Notes: generated by a model from the letters alone, not told the origin. A stretch of 64,000 bases of DNA from Aedes albopictus (GCF_035046485.1 NC_085138.1:325992129-326056128), one strand, 5' to 3'; numbered from the stretch's first letter, positions 11,100 to 22,990 are shown. A program made the numbers and translations.

Positions 11100-11565
11100 T
11101 TGAACAAAATTCGAAGAAATTTTTAAGCATGTTCAGAGAAAATTCTTGAAAGTTGTATGGAAAAATTCTTATAGAAAATAGGGGGAATTTGAGGAAGAAT
11201 CTTTACATGGGTTCTTTGAAAAAATAAAATCTGGAGGAATTCTTAAAAGCATCTCGAAAAGAGCTTTTGGAAGATTGTCTGGTGGTATTGCAGGAACTCC
11301 TTGAGAATTTCGTATTGAAATATCTAGAAGAATACTTAGATGCAATCTTGGAAAAGGAATTGCTGGAGGAGACACTCAAAGAATTACTGAAGGAATCTTT
11401 GGAATAATTCCTAGGAGAATCGAAATTCAGGAATCCATAAAGAAATTCCTGAAAGATTATCTAAAAAAAATCCTAGAAAAATCATCTTCAGAATTTTTGT
11501 GGAAGTTTCCGCAAGAAATACAAGGGAAATCTTGGAAAGAAGTACTGCAGTATTGCAATGCGAGT
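11100..11565. repeat. Degenerate GAATTTCTGGAGGAA-type array
   Basis: GAAATTCCTGAAAGA, GGAGGAATTC and AAATCTTGGAA words recur at short period. No intact unit can be defined by eye. Confidence 0.5.
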
Positions 11566-14185
11566 TTACATATTGTGTTGCTGGGCTATAATGGGTTCGA
11601 ATTTGACAATTGTCGATTCGTTATATCTGAGTTGACCACAGACGTCATAATAGAAGATCTTTAGAACAGGTGTTGCCTTATTACCTATATTTCATTGTTG
11701 TTCCACTTCAAGTAATTATGCCATCTGAAGAACATCGAGCTCAGTTGGTCTAAGCTTGTTTTCTGGGAAGGGTTTTGATGTAATACCAACTTTCCTACGA
11801 CTGCCCATTTAGCAATAGCATTGCTAAAGCCTGAGCTGTTTATGAACCCCACTGAAGTGTTAAGCCAATGAGCCGTTCAGTTGGTTTGCCCAACGCGTTT
11901 CACGTGATCAACGTGATGTGGATGCTATGTTAGAAATTGCAATAAATGCAATAAGAAATTTACTTAAACCAACTTTAATTATGTGTCAATTAGGAGAACC
12001 AGAAATGTGCACGTCAATTACTTCTGGTATTTCCCACATAATTTCCCTTCCATCATTAAAATGCATGAAATAACCAAAATTTTCAGACCGCAGTCAATTG
12101 TCCCGAACGATTGGTTAATGCCACAACGGGAAGGACATAAGAGCTCAATTTAAACTGCATATAACGAATCATTTCCATGCTGTGGTTGATGATCATTATT
12201 ATCCTTTTCTCAACTGTGAATTTTACAACTCAAAGCAATGAGCGTAATTTCGAACTTCTTCAGATCTGCGGTTCTTGACCAGCACTTCTCTCGAACAAAC
12301 TCCGTCCTAAAGGCATGATTTCTTGTGCCAGAGATACAAAACACGAAAAGTGCAAAAAAGTTCAAATTGCAAACATGCTCACGAATATCGAAACTTCTCG
12401 CCCTCCTCATACCTGCAGTAATAAATAAGTGGAATTGTTGAAAAGCTGGGTAAGTACGCACACGCCTGTGTCCTGTCGTTGCTGTCATCATCATCACCGT
12501 CGTCGTCGTCATTATTGTCGGTACAAATAAATACATGGGACGTGCAACCATTTGCAACATTTTGGTTTAACTCATATTTCCTGAGTCATTTGTCGTCCCG
12601 ACCCGTTTCTTTTCGTATTTGGGCCTTCGTGTATCTGCGATTCCGTTTTGTTTCTCAATTTGGCATCCTGGTATAATTTGTTCTCGCCCGAATGGACTTT
12701 GGGACAAATAACGTAAAATTTAGGCAGAACGGTTTTTTTTTTTGAAAATTTTGCTTAAAGGTTTACTTGAAAACTTATGATGAGGAAAGTAGTACAGAGT
12801 CTTTAACGCGCATTTCCTTTATAAGACTTTCTTGGAAAAAGAGTGTCTTCATGCCTGCCAAACGTATAATGTGATATTGGTCACTAGTAAACTAGTAAGT
12901 TAAGATGTAGAAAAATAAAGTGATGAAGAATATGAAGGAGAAAAATATACATGTTAAGAAGAATAGGAATAAACATAACAAAGTGTGAAAAGAAAAAGGA
13001 AAGAAGAAAAGTATAAGAAAACTAAGAAAAAGGAGCTGGATAATAATATTGAAAATAAAAGCAAAAAGCGTTAGAGAGAATGATCAAACTCACATCTGGT
13101 GTAGGTTGGTCAGATGCACCAGGTGAAGCAGTTTATTTTGAAGAGATGACGATTTTGGAAGAATTTAGGAATACAACTTTGCTACTTTGCTGTTCTGCTT
13201 GGCACAACATTTTTTTTACCACCCTTATACTTCATAGTGCAGCACTTTGAAGTCTTTGACAACCGTGCCGCCCGGAGGCAGCAGCAAGTTTCAAGTTCAT
13301 CAAAATATCATGAATAATTTCTGCACGCAATGCAATCCCAACAGCCGGGGCAATGCCGAAAAATCGTGAACAAGTTGGTCCAGTAATGTAAACCCTCCGC
13401 TACCAGAAGAATGATGCTGCTGCTGCTGCTGTTGCCGGAAAGGAGAAACTGGAAAATGTGTATAATGAAAAGCTTGATGATCGGTGCGTGTGTGCCCCGG
13501 GTGGTTATTATCGCGGGGTGTAGTTTATGACTAATTTATGACGGTAAATACGGAGTCAGTGAAATGATTTATTTATGAGGACATCAGAAGCTTTCTGCAA
13601 GAAAGATGCCTCCGGGGGCCGACCAATTTGTTCACCGTGTGAAGACTGAGAACTGTTGGGTTGCGTTTCTTTTTCTGGGTTGTTACTGGAACAGGAAACC
13701 GAAATGAATTGGTTTATTTGTGTGTGATTAATCGGAGAATGTGGTATGAATACCTGCATGCATGCAGCACGAACAATACATCTCTTCTCCGAAAATGAAA
13801 ATACCGCAATTATTCCGCAAATTAATGCGACAAATGAAAAAGCCAATTTTTCAATTATATTTCGATGTGATGCGTAATCGATCAGTTATCAATGTTTTAC
13901 CTAAGAAAATGTTAAGTGGAAAATTCCATTTTACTGCTAATTTAATTTGATCTTCTTTAGCCCTTTGGGGCCGGTGGGATCGTATACAACCTCACAAGAA
14001 AAAAAACCTTATTAATCCACCTAGCGGTGATGGCGTCTTTCTCGCGCCTGCGAAAACCCATTTCAACAAAACTCAAATGACATGTTGATGAATATCGTAC
14101 TTTCATACGTTTAACAAAAACCCATTTCATGGCACCAGAAATCATATCGTTTATCCAGCTTTTGTTGTTTGAGGCTCAAAGTCTT
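11566..14185. other. Unique DNA with microsatellite-like tracts
   Basis: No coding region I can support in 2.6 kb. Short trinucleotide tracts occur near 12,485-12,513 (CATCATCATC, CGTCGTCGTCGTC) and 13,411-13,433 (CTGCTGCTGCTGCTGCTG), and an A/G-rich tract near 12,900-13,080. Frames of 60-116 codons around them are unconvincing. Confidence 0.4.
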
Positions 14186-14189
14186 TAAA

Positions 14190-14725
14190 AACCGCTATAT
14201 TGAATTTCGAGTCGCCATTTTGGATTTAAGTCCGCCAACTTGGATATTCTGGCTGCCATTTTTGGACTCCAGACTGCTTCCTCATACCAGATAAACCCAT
14301 ATTACATGGTTTTAAAGCCTAAAACTTCATTAAACAACAGTCATCTTAAATTCGGAGCCGTCATCTTGGATTTTAGACCGCCATCTTGGATAGTCCGGTC
14401 GCCATTTTTGGACTCCGGACCGGACATCTTCTACATATCAAACATATCCATATTTCATGATTGGACTGATTGCAGAGCCTAAACCTCCATTAAACAATCG
14501 CCATCTTGGATATTCTGGTCGCCATTTTTTAACACCGGACATCTTCCGCATACCAAACATACCCATATTGCACAGTTTCAGGGCCTAAAACTGTATTAAA
14601 CAGCCGCCTTCTTGAATTATGAGGTGCCATCTTTGATTTTAGACCGCCATGTTGGATATTCTGGTCGCCATTTTTGGAGTGCAGACGTCTACCTCATACC
14701 AAATATACCGATATTGCATGGTTTT
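14190..14725. repeat. Tandem repeat, CGCCATCTTGGAT type
   Basis: About four diverged units recur every ~118-150 bp, each with GTCGCCATTTTTGGACTCC, CATACCAAACATACCC, CATATTGCATGG, GCCTAAAACTTCATTAAACA and CGCCATCTTGGATATTCTGG. The anchor CGCCATTTTTGGA appears near 14,254, 14,400, 14,520 and 14,666. Confidence 0.75.
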
Positions 14726-15254
14726 AGGCAGTGATGGAATTATTCTCATCATGAGGCAATTTGCAGCAATGGGCTGCAAAACGGTGAGTCGATAAGGAGA
14801 GCGTCCAACACAGCTCTGGTCCTCACAAGTTCCTACCTCATGCTTCCACGGGTCAAGCGATGAGAGAGACCGCCAGCTAAGATCTGTGTGCCTAGCTGGT
14901 AGTGTAGCCTGGGCACTGTTGTCCTTCTGACTTCAGCTAGATTGAGGAGGTACGACCCAAGCGTCTGTTCACCAAGGAGGTGCGGCTCAAACAGCGTCTG
15001 TTCTGGCATCCAGCGGCTGAGTAAGAAACGCTGCACCACGCCCAGATAGATCCAAGGTGGTAGCCCCATCAGCGTGGTCGTCCTAGTGTTGGTTGGGACA
15101 TTAAACAGAACTGGCACGAGGGCCAGGCGAGACAGGAGTGTTGGCGTAGGCCCAATAAGCCACCCCGTAAAAATCCCCATTGCGAATAACATAGGAGAAA
15201 ATACGACTCGATACAATCGGCAAAGACCCACGCGACGAAAAAGGACTACTATTG

Positions 15255-16005
15255 GAAACTTGGAACATGGAATTGCAAGTCACTTGGTTTCGCAGGATGT
15301 GACAGGATAATCTACGACGAACTACATCCCCGCAGCTTTGACATCGTGGCGTGGCAGGAACTTTGTTGGACTGGACAGGAAGTGTGGAAAAGCGGGCATC
15401 GAGCGGCTACCTTCTACCAAAGCTGTGGCAGCACCAATGAACTGGGGACAGGATTTATAGTTTTGGGCAAGATGCGACAACGTGTGATCGGGTGGCAGCC
15501 GATCAACGCAAGGATGTGCATGTTGAGAGTTAAGGGCCGTTTCTTCAACTATAGCATCATCAACGTCCACTGCCCACACGAAGGGAGACCCGATGACGAG
15601 AAAGAAGCGTTCTACGTGCAGTTAGAGCAAACATACGATGGTTGCTCGCCGCGTGACGTGAAAATCGTTGAAACAGCCTGCACGCCGTATCGAATGATAA
15701 CGGCCAGCGATGCGTTAACTTTGCAGCCTCCCGTGGTATGGTAGTCCGAAGCATCTTCTTCCCCCGCAAAGATATCCACAAAGCCACCTGGAGATCACCC
15801 GACCATCAAACAGAAAACCAAATCGACCACGTTCTAATCGACGGTAAATTCTTCTCGGATATAACCAATGTCCGCACATACCGCAGTGCAAAAATAGATT
15901 CGGATGAACTACCTAGTCTCTGCATGCATGCGCTAAAAACTTTTGACGGTTATTACTACGCGTCGCAATCGAATGCCATGGCTCAACATCGAGCAGCTGC
16001 GTAAC
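15255..16005 (+). pseudogene. LINE AP-endonuclease domain, broken
   Basis: The translation runs from KLGTWNCKSLG through DIVAWQELCWTG, TFYQSCGSTNELGTGFIVLG and INVHCPHEGRPDDEKEAFY to the conserved late motif QTENQIDHVLIDGKFFSDI and IDSDE. These are landmarks of the endonuclease domain that nicks target DNA to prime reverse transcription in the nucleus. The frame shifts near 15,675-15,740: the expected metal-binding GD(F/M)NA segment after VKIV is lost. It shifts again near 15,910, where an SDH-type catalytic triplet would be expected after IDSD. The domain is therefore not functional. The region from 16,005 to 16,735 corresponds to the linker and is too decayed to read as one frame. Confidence 0.8.
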
Positions 16006-16735
16006 GTAGAAGTGGTTCAAGACTACGCGCAGCAGTTAGCATTGGCCCTACCAACGGAAGAGAAGCTTGGAGCATCCGATCCGCCATAGGTAGTACCTCG
16101 GCTGCAACACTATGCTTCGCGACTCCGAATGACAGAAACGACTGGCACGACGGCGAATGCGAACAGTTGAAAAACAAGAGTAATGCTGCATGAGCGAGGA
16201 TGTTGTAACACCGTACAAGGGCGAATGAGGCACGTTATGGACAAGCGCGTAGCAGGCAGAACTCAGTCTTGCGGAGGAAAAAGCGCCAGGAGGAAGAACG
16301 AGTTCACGGAGCGATGGAAGAGCTGTACCTCGCTAAGGATACACGGAAGTTCTACGAGAAGCCGAACCGCTCGTGCTGAGGATTTTTGCCACAAGCCGAC
16401 ATGTGCCGAAACAATCACGGGAATCTTCTCACGAGAGAGCATGAGGAGGTTGAGAGGTGGTAGCCGCATTAAAATGAGCACCTCAATGGCAACGTTGCAA
16501 GCATCGAAGGCGGCGTGGTTACAGATATATAGGAGTACGTGCGCAGGGCGAAAGACTTCCGGTCCCTGACCTCCAAGAGATTGAGGAGGATGTTGGCTGG
16601 TTGTAAAACAACAAAGTGGCTGGAACAGATCAACTACCAAGCGAGCTTCTAAAAAACAATGTAGAAGCACTGGTGAAAGCACTACACTGGGTCATTACCA
16701 AGACTTCAGAGGAGGAAGTATAACCGGAGGAATAG

Positions 16736-17775
16736 ATGGAAGGTATCGTGTGTCCCATCTACAAAAAGAGCGACAAGTTGGATTGCGGGAACTATCGCGC
16801 GATCACACTACTGAGCGCTGCCTACAAGATACTCTCTCAAATTTTATGCCGTCGTCTATCACCGATTTTAAGAGAGTTCGTGGGGCAATATCAGGTAGGA
16901 TTCATGGGTGAACGCGCTACAACGGATCAGATATTCACCATCCGCCAGGTGTTACAGAAATGCCGCGAATATAACGTGCCCACACATCATTTGTTCATCG
17001 ATTTTAAATCGGCGTATGATACAATCGATCGAGAACAGCTATGGCAGATTATGCACGAATATGGGTTCCCAGATACTGATATGACTGATATAGGCGGCGA
17101 TGGATCGTGTGATGAGCACTCTCGAGTCTCTTCGAATCTCGCAGAGGGTTACGCCAAGGTGATGGTCCTTTGGGCTTGCTGTTTGACATTGCTTTAGAGG
17201 GTGTAATAAGGAGAGCCATACGCGCCAACTTGTGACGTAGTTGGGGGGGCGAGGCCTCTCAAAACCAATCAAATACGGAAAATACTGACGCAGTTCAGCT
17301 TATTTAGGCATATTCACGTGAAAACTAGTGCATTGAGCTGAAAAAACTTGAATATTGTCAAATTTTTGAGAGCTTCGCCCCCCCAACTACGTCACAAGTT
17401 GGCGCCTATGAGGAGAGCGGATATATACACGAGTGGAACGATTTTCACGAAGTACGTTCAGCTGCCTGGTTTCGCTGAATATCTTCAGCGATAGCTCGCA
17501 AATTTGAGACGATGGCGGAAACGTACATTCGACTAAAGAGTGAAGCCAAACGAATCGGATTAGTCATTAATGTAACGAAGACAAAGTACATGATGGCAAA
17601 GGGCTCTAGGGAGGAATCACCGGGCCCGCCACCTCGAATTTCTATCGACGGTGATGAAATCGAGGAGGTTGAAGAATTCGTGTACTTGGGCTCACTGTTG
17701 ACCGCTGACAATGACACCAGCAGAGAAATTCAGAGACGCATTGCGGTAGGACATCGAGCTCACTTTGGACTCCAC
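16736..17775 (+). pseudogene. LINE reverse transcriptase, broken
   Basis: Recognisable RT blocks: CPIYKKSDKLDCGNYRAITL (fingers), YKILSQILCRRL, YQVGFMGERATTDQIF and HLFIDFKSAYDTIDREQLW (first catalytic Asp, in FKSAYD). A frameshift follows near 17,095. The LALEGV-like block at 17,190-17,218 is cut by the MITE at 17,221. After that MITE the sequence resumes with TIFTKYVQLPGFAE, but the FADD catalytic box is destroyed by a small deletion near 17,477. The thumb and C-terminal part (MAETYIRLKSEAKRIGL, EEFVYLGSLLTADNDTSREI) reads openly from 17,512 until the second MITE. It lacks the catalytic box and cannot be active. Confidence 0.85.
17221..17406. mobile_element. TA-flanked MITE inside the LINE
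   Basis: Inverted ends: CGCGCCAACTTGTGACGTAG on the left, and GGCGCCAACTTGTGACGTAG as the reverse complement of the right. TA lies on each side (17,219-17,220 and 17,407-17,408). Poly-G/poly-C tracts sit just inside each end. LINE protein similarity resumes directly after the right end, which shows this is an insertion. Confidence 0.8.
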
Positions 17776-17776
17776 A

Positions 17777-17941
17777 GGGGCTGTCCATTAATTACGTAAG
17801 GGAATTTTTGCGATTTTTCGACACCCCCTCCCCCCCTTGTAAGATTTTTTGTATGGAAAGCCAAATATTTTTGTATGGCGCGTAAGATTTTTCAAACCCC
17901 CCCTCCCCCTATAAACCCTTACGTAATTAATGGACAGCCCC
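17777..17941. mobile_element. PIF/Harbinger-like MITE, ATTACGTAA subfamily, inside the LINE
   Basis: Ends GGGGCTGTCCATTAATTACG and complement. A 3-bp direct repeat ACA lies outside (17,774-17,776 and 17,942-17,944). C-rich tracts flank a TGTATGG centre, as in the other members. The LINE frame continues after it as LYDRTKFTV, so the insertion interrupts the element. Confidence 0.8.
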
Positions 17942-17975
17942 ACAGAACTCTACGATCGAACGAAGTTCACCGTCA

Positions 17976-19300
17976 CATGAAGTTATATTATTCTTGCTGG
18001 ATCATTAATTTGGTATTTGCAGCACTGAAATAGGTGCCTTTTTTCCTAGGCGGTAAGTGCGAGTGTACTATCAAAAGCTAGCCAGACTATTATACATTGA
18101 TCGTTATGTATCTCGGATTGGTCTGAAATATGTATAGAAAACTTTAAACATCACTAAGTTGAGAATCAGGAAAAAGAAATCCAGGAATAAAAATAAAAAA
18201 TACTCAGTCATCAAAAGCGTTGTTAACAATTGTTCAAAAGAATCACACAAACAGGATTCCCTTTGTCATTACTTTTTGTGGTTCTGTCTGATGCACTTCG
18301 CACGCCCAAAGCCCACGAGCCGCAACCTCCATCCATCAAGCACCCCGACCCGGCCCCCCAAAAGGACAAGAATGGAATCAAACCACCGTTCATCGCCACA
18401 AATGAAGCACGATAAATATTCATTACGTGTGCAGTTTTTCGGGAACCCGTTCAGAACTATTATCGTAACTGTACAAGTTATTACCCCCGTAGGAGGAATA
18501 CCTTCTTGCCATGTCCATCAATGTGCATCCTTCTTTTTTGTTTGCCCTGGATTTCCATCATCCCATCAACAGGTGATGCGCAACGGCCTTTTATATTTGC
18601 CCACAGCGGTCATCAGTCCGAACAGAGCCCGCATCAGTTATGCTGCGATGCGATTGTTGTTCCCCCCCTTGCTTGGGGCGGTGGACCTCTCTCCTGGTCA
18701 CACCAAGTACCGTGCGATTGTAAACACATTATTATTGATTTTATTCACTGGAATTTGGAGCTCATTGTTCCGCCTCCTCCCCATCTTTAAAGGTGGCCGG
18801 AGTTGCGACCGGCACTCTTCTTGTGTAGGTATCACCATGGCAGGCACAGTAGTGCGAATAATGACCGAGATCTGATCGACGACGCGTTTCAATCGTTTCA
18901 ATGCCTGCCAAAGTCAATGTCTCGGTCGTTTCCTTTTTTGTGGTCCTTTCTTCGGCGGTTCTTGCATCACAGCGTGTCCGATGTGGTGCATCGGGCTTAG
19001 GTACTCAAGATCTGTGCAGGGCAGAGATGCCGGGAGATTTTGTCAATTACAACTATCACGATGACGAATTTTCACAATTGTTAATATTACTTCTTGTTAG
19101 TATACAAATATGAATACAAATCAAATATGAATTCGAATGTATTACAAATCCTGATCGACTTTTTTAAAATAAATTTTAATACTTTTTTTGTATCTCACAG
19201 CTCCCCCAAAATTCAATTTGTTTCAGTTTTTTTTGCTGAAGTTTCCATAGAATATGTATTCTTGGGTATTCCAAGCAAAAACAAACTAATTAAATTCATA
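17976..19300. other. Unique DNA; one 238-codon open frame of doubtful meaning
   Basis: The frame at 18,159-18,875 (+) opens with a lysine/arginine-rich stretch, has a proline-rich middle and a hydrophobic segment near residues 187-205. It shows no domain I know. The AT-rich leader and three overlapping frames on both strands (18,223-18,423, 18,506-18,790, 18,698-18,901) argue for a GC-richer noncoding patch. The remainder holds nothing I can name. Confidence 0.3.
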
Positions 19301-19302
19301 TA

Positions 19303-19428
19303 GGGTAAAACACTAGACTTCGCCCCCCTAAAATTCTGCACTAATCTTCGCCACTTCATACATAAAAAATGACATTTGTATGGAGGGGGCGAAGACTAGA
19401 GCAGTGGCGAAGTCTAGTGCTTTTACCC
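19303..19428. mobile_element. Small TA-flanked MITE, GGGTAAAACACTAGAC ends
   Basis: Left GGGTAAAACACTAGACTTCG matches the reverse complement of the right (GGGTAAAAGCACTAGACTTC). TA lies outside both (19,301-19,302 and 19,429-19,430). No coding capacity in 126 bp. Confidence 0.75.
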
Positions 19429-19430
19429 TA

Positions 19431-20788
19431 AGTATTCTGGAAAAGTTGCAAAACTGCTCCGGCCCGGAAGGTTATAGGTTGAATACTGAAAAATGAAATA
19501 GAAATGAAAAATCAGCATAGTAATTAGATCAGACTTAAAAATACTTAGGGTAAACAGGTATAATATGCCCCCCTTAAGCAAAAATAGCGATATATCTAAA
19601 ACTGGCGCCATATTCCATCTGTTGTCCACTGGAAATCGTTGTTCCTAAAGTCAGTGAAGTGTTGCATGCGAACTTTGCCTTTGCGGGACCGGCTATGGAA
19701 GCTTAGAAACGTTTTTCGAAAACGTTCCAAAACTTGCCCTTTCAAAACAAACGGGGCAATACGCCCCATCTAAAGAAAAACGTCCAGCCCCGTGATAAAA
19801 CTGTCCCAGGGGATAATTCCACCACATGCTTATCCTAGCAGGGCCTTTTAACAAGTGTTTAACTACATAAAAGTTGCAATATAACACAAGCGAAAAGAAC
19901 TTGCTTCGTTTACAATGAAGTCAGCTTACAAAAGGTAAAATATTACGCCAAAAGCCTCGATTTCAGACTTTTTGATATTTTTATTGCTCTTCTGTACCAA
20001 TCAACTAACGGGCCAGCTTGACGGCAATTATTCCTCAATATTTAGGATTTCTAATCGATCATGCATGCGAAAAGCGCTTGTGGTAGAGAAGATAGAACTT
20101 GCCGAAAAAAAAGTTACCAATTGAGTTGTCCAAAAAATGTCTCACGAAACCTACTGCAAGCCTATCCATATACGAGAGAACAAAAGGTGTTTACAAAGTT
20201 CTTACAGATAGATTAACACGGGAAATCTGAACACAAACCACTACCACACAGGCATTTGGATTGGTCAATAGGCTCTCACTCATACTATTGCTTCATGGCC
20301 TGGGTCTGACGTTCCTCTGTCGATATTTTAGTCATAAGGAAGGAAAATGTCTTGTGATACAGTGAGGATTCGCTTGTTGGGTCACGACTGCGCCCCGTTT
20401 ATCGTGTTCGTTCGTTGGGGCAACTGGCAACTGATCAAAATGCTGTAAACACACGCAAGTGACGAGCAATACGTCACGAAACACTGATATACTTGCACAA
20501 ACGTTCTGTATATAGGAGCTGCGATGCGACGGCGGTCAGACGTCAAACATCGATTTTGACATCGATTTTGACATTGACAGTGCTTTTTAGTTGGGTTTTG
20601 CCCCAACCAGTGAACATTCAACTATCGAGACAGCCCATCTAATGAGCCGCCAACGAACGAATCGGAACTGTAATACAAATCGGCAGTTTGGGAAGAAGAA
20701 TTGTAAACCTTTAAGGCTCAAGCATCCGTCATCACTTTTCGGAAATTGAAAAGCAGTTTTTCCGCTGTATTGATTTAACAATGACCAT
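19431..20788. other. Mostly unique DNA; a lone GGGTAAACAGG terminus
   Basis: At about 19,549 TAGGGTAAACAGGTATAATA resembles the ends of the MITEs at 3,192 and 19,303, but I found no right-hand partner. No gene is supported in the rest. Confidence 0.4.
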
Positions 20789-20843
20789 GAAAATGTATTC
20801 ACTGTATTCCATTCCCCATCAGGAATACAGTGAATACATTTTC
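20789..20843. repeat. Perfect 22-bp hairpin
   Basis: Bases 20,789-20,810 (starting GAAAATGTATTCACTGTATT) are the exact reverse complement of 20,822-20,843, with an 11-nt loop. A stem this perfect suggests a recent foldback insertion or a selected RNA hairpin. The sequence does not decide which. Confidence 0.8.
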
Positions 20844-20918
20844 GTTGCAAAACTTTCTGTTTAGAACGAAAAAACTGCTTTCAAATGTTTGATGATGACG
20901 ATGATTTCAATTACAAAT

Positions 20919-21148
20919 TGTTCCACGTTAAGGAGGATAATTCGATTGGAAGGTCAAATTAAGGTTGAAAAACAACCTAACAATTAGAAGAAAGGGACAC
21001 AAAGGCTATCGCATGACTCTAAGAGAAGGAAGATGATATAAATAGGGATCCCAATCACGCTACGTTTCCAGTCTTACAAGTTACTATCTTAAGTAATAAA
21101 CAAAGTGACAGCAAATCAACGTTCGTTTTAAATGAAGACCCGAGGGCA
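20919..21148 (+). other. Possible solo LTR or orphan promoter
   Basis: TATAAATA at 21,037-21,044 is followed 50 bp later by AATAAA (21,095-21,100), the spacing of a short LTR U3-R-U5. A start TGTTCCACG (20,919) and end AGGGCA (21,148) would give TG...CA ends. I found no target duplication and no neighbouring retrotransposon body, so this stays weak. Confidence 0.25.
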
Positions 21149-21869
21149 GAAAACCCTTGACCCTTAAGTTAACCCTTTCCGGTCCAAATTGATTAATTAG
21201 GTCATTGAAATGAATTTAGACAGATAAAAGGGTTCTTATAAGTAAAACTAACAAAAACTGGAGTATTCTACGGTTTAGCTCTTATAATTCATTACTTAAG
21301 AACAATCAGAAATGTTGTCGAAAATTTTATAACAGTGTAATCTTGAGACTATTAAAGTTATCAACAGTTAATCTTCCCACGAACTTGATGAAATTTCAAG
21401 CTCCAACCTCCAGGTTAACTTCCGAACCAAAAATTTAGGCTGCTTCGTGCTACAGTACATATCAAATGTACGCTCACAAGTTATTTTAGGTTACATAAAG
21501 GATATTCAGAAGCATTCAAGCTAATTAAGGCTTTAATCGGAATATTGCGTAGAAATTCAGTAATGTGGAATCAATCCAAATTTGGGCTCTCTTGACGCAT
21601 TTCCTCAGTTTGTCCAAAAACTCAAAATTGGGTGAATCAACAAAACTACTTAGTGTAAGTCCCGTAGCGCGTCCCTCCAGCTTAAAATAAACATAAGTAT
21701 AGGTAATTTCAACCCAAAACCGAAAGGTTTTACAGCTCAACTATGACAGAAAAGGTATTGACGAAAATATTTTTTTAGATTGGGAAGAAGAGACACCAAT
21801 CCAAACTTGGGGCAAACAATTGGCTTCTTTAGCGGTGTTGAGATAATTTCATATTCTGAATCTGCTTGC
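21149..21869. other. No feature recognised
   Basis: AT-rich; no gene or delimitable repeat. Confidence 0.35.
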
Positions 21870-22010
21870 CAAACTGAGCCGAAATCCAAATCTACATGAA
21901 TTTTGGTGCCCGGGAACCTATTTTAAAATCAGTTTGAAGTTTGTATGGGAGCAATTTGTCGTATCACCCCTCGTCGCATTTTGTACTGGGCGGAGATGTC
22001 AAGCAGTTGC
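21870..22010. repeat. Dispersed repeat, copy 2 of 2
   Basis: CCGAAATCCAAAT, TTTTGGTGCCCGGGAACCTA and GAAGTTTGTATGGGAG align in order with 6,520-6,610. Family unknown. Confidence 0.45.
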
Positions 22011-22179
22011 CTAGCTGTCAAAAGGCGATTTCTAAAAATCTCTTTGTAATTGATTTTAGGTATCAAAATAAAGTTCTGAAAATCTGTAAAAAATCATAGT
22101 GGCTCAGAAAAAGCTGCTCTTTCATTTAAAATCAAAAAATCAATACATTATTCTAAATTTAAAAACCCAATTATAGATA

Positions 22180-22690
22180 GATAGGCTATAATTCACTCCG
22201 TCGAATCTACGTGGAACCGCTGTCTTGTGCGCGACCTTCCACGCAGTCGTTGGTCTCTTCCTGGTTCTCTTCTGCATATTTTCTTCGCGTGTCGTTCTTC
22301 TGGCATCCTTGCGAGTTGACAAGCCTAACACAGCCTGCCGTGTTTTATTAGCTTGATAATATCCACATTTTTTAAACACTTTGTATAGCTCATAGTCATG
22401 ATTCATCTTAACCGTAGGGTTTTGTTCGCTGCATTTTACGTTCAAAGACACCCAACATCCAAGTATTGTGGTCGTATAAAGCAATCGGAAGGATTAGTGT
22501 TTTATACAACGCAACTTTTGTCTTCGTTTTCAAACTGCAGCACTTGGACTGGTTACGGAGGCCGTAGAAAGTCCTATTTGTAGCTGCAATACACCGTTTC
22601 ACCTCGCGGGTAACATCATTATTGAACGTCACTAGATACACAAATTCTTTCACTATCGTTATGTTTCGTTTTTGTCACTATCCGATTTCG
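22180..22690 (-). pseudogene. LINE C-terminal fragment, RTE-like, broken
   Basis: Read on minus from 22,690, it gives IVKEFVYLVTFNNDVTREVK, then TFYGLRNQSK, TKVALYKTLILPIALY and LGVFERKM. A frameshift near 22,430 leads into KMNHDYELYKVFKK and a decayed tail. These are the C-terminal motifs (EEFVYLG..., LYKTLI.P..LY...TW) found in the LINEs at 14.8 and 59.2 kb. It lacks the endonuclease and the catalytic RT core. 5' truncation is the usual fate of LINE copies. The frameshift and early stops make it inactive. Confidence 0.75.
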
Positions 22691-22990
22691 ACAGCGCCGA
22701 CAGTGTTGTGGGCGCCCTTTATGAAGAGAATATATTTTGCCACCCAGTCAACCATTTCTTTAAAAATCTTCACATTTCTTTATAACAATCGTTATAGACG
22801 TTCATATCACAAATCGATAGCGGTCGTCATCGTTTCTTAAAGAAATTTAGATAAAAGTAAAGTCACATCGCTATCGGTTGATAAATATTTTTCAAGATAA
22901 ATCGATACTGAAAATAGTGGGTTCTGTTTTATCGACCTGCCAAAGTCATCAAAAAAAAAAAAACTAAAAATAACCACCTCACCTCAAAAA
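22691..22990. other. No gene; lone CCCAGTCAACCA terminus
   Basis: CACCCAGTCAACCATTTC at about 22,741 resembles one end of the MITE at 10,703-10,857. No inverted partner was found nearby. Confidence 0.35.

Larger units (their letters stand above)
14830..17975 (+). mobile_element. Non-LTR retrotransposon, RTE-like, decayed, with two nested MITEs
   Basis: The order is a ~0.4-kb leader, an apurinic-endonuclease-like domain (from about 15,250), a degraded linker, a reverse transcriptase (from 16,736) and a truncated end at about 17,975, where the frame after the second MITE still reads RTKFTV. It is broken by many stops and frameshifts and by MITEs at 17,221-17,406 and 17,777-17,941. Motifs resemble insect APE/RT elements of the RTE type (VYLGSLLTADNDTSREI, GTWNCKSLG). 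The clade is probable, not proved. A relative lies at 59,215-61,560. Confidence 0.8.
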
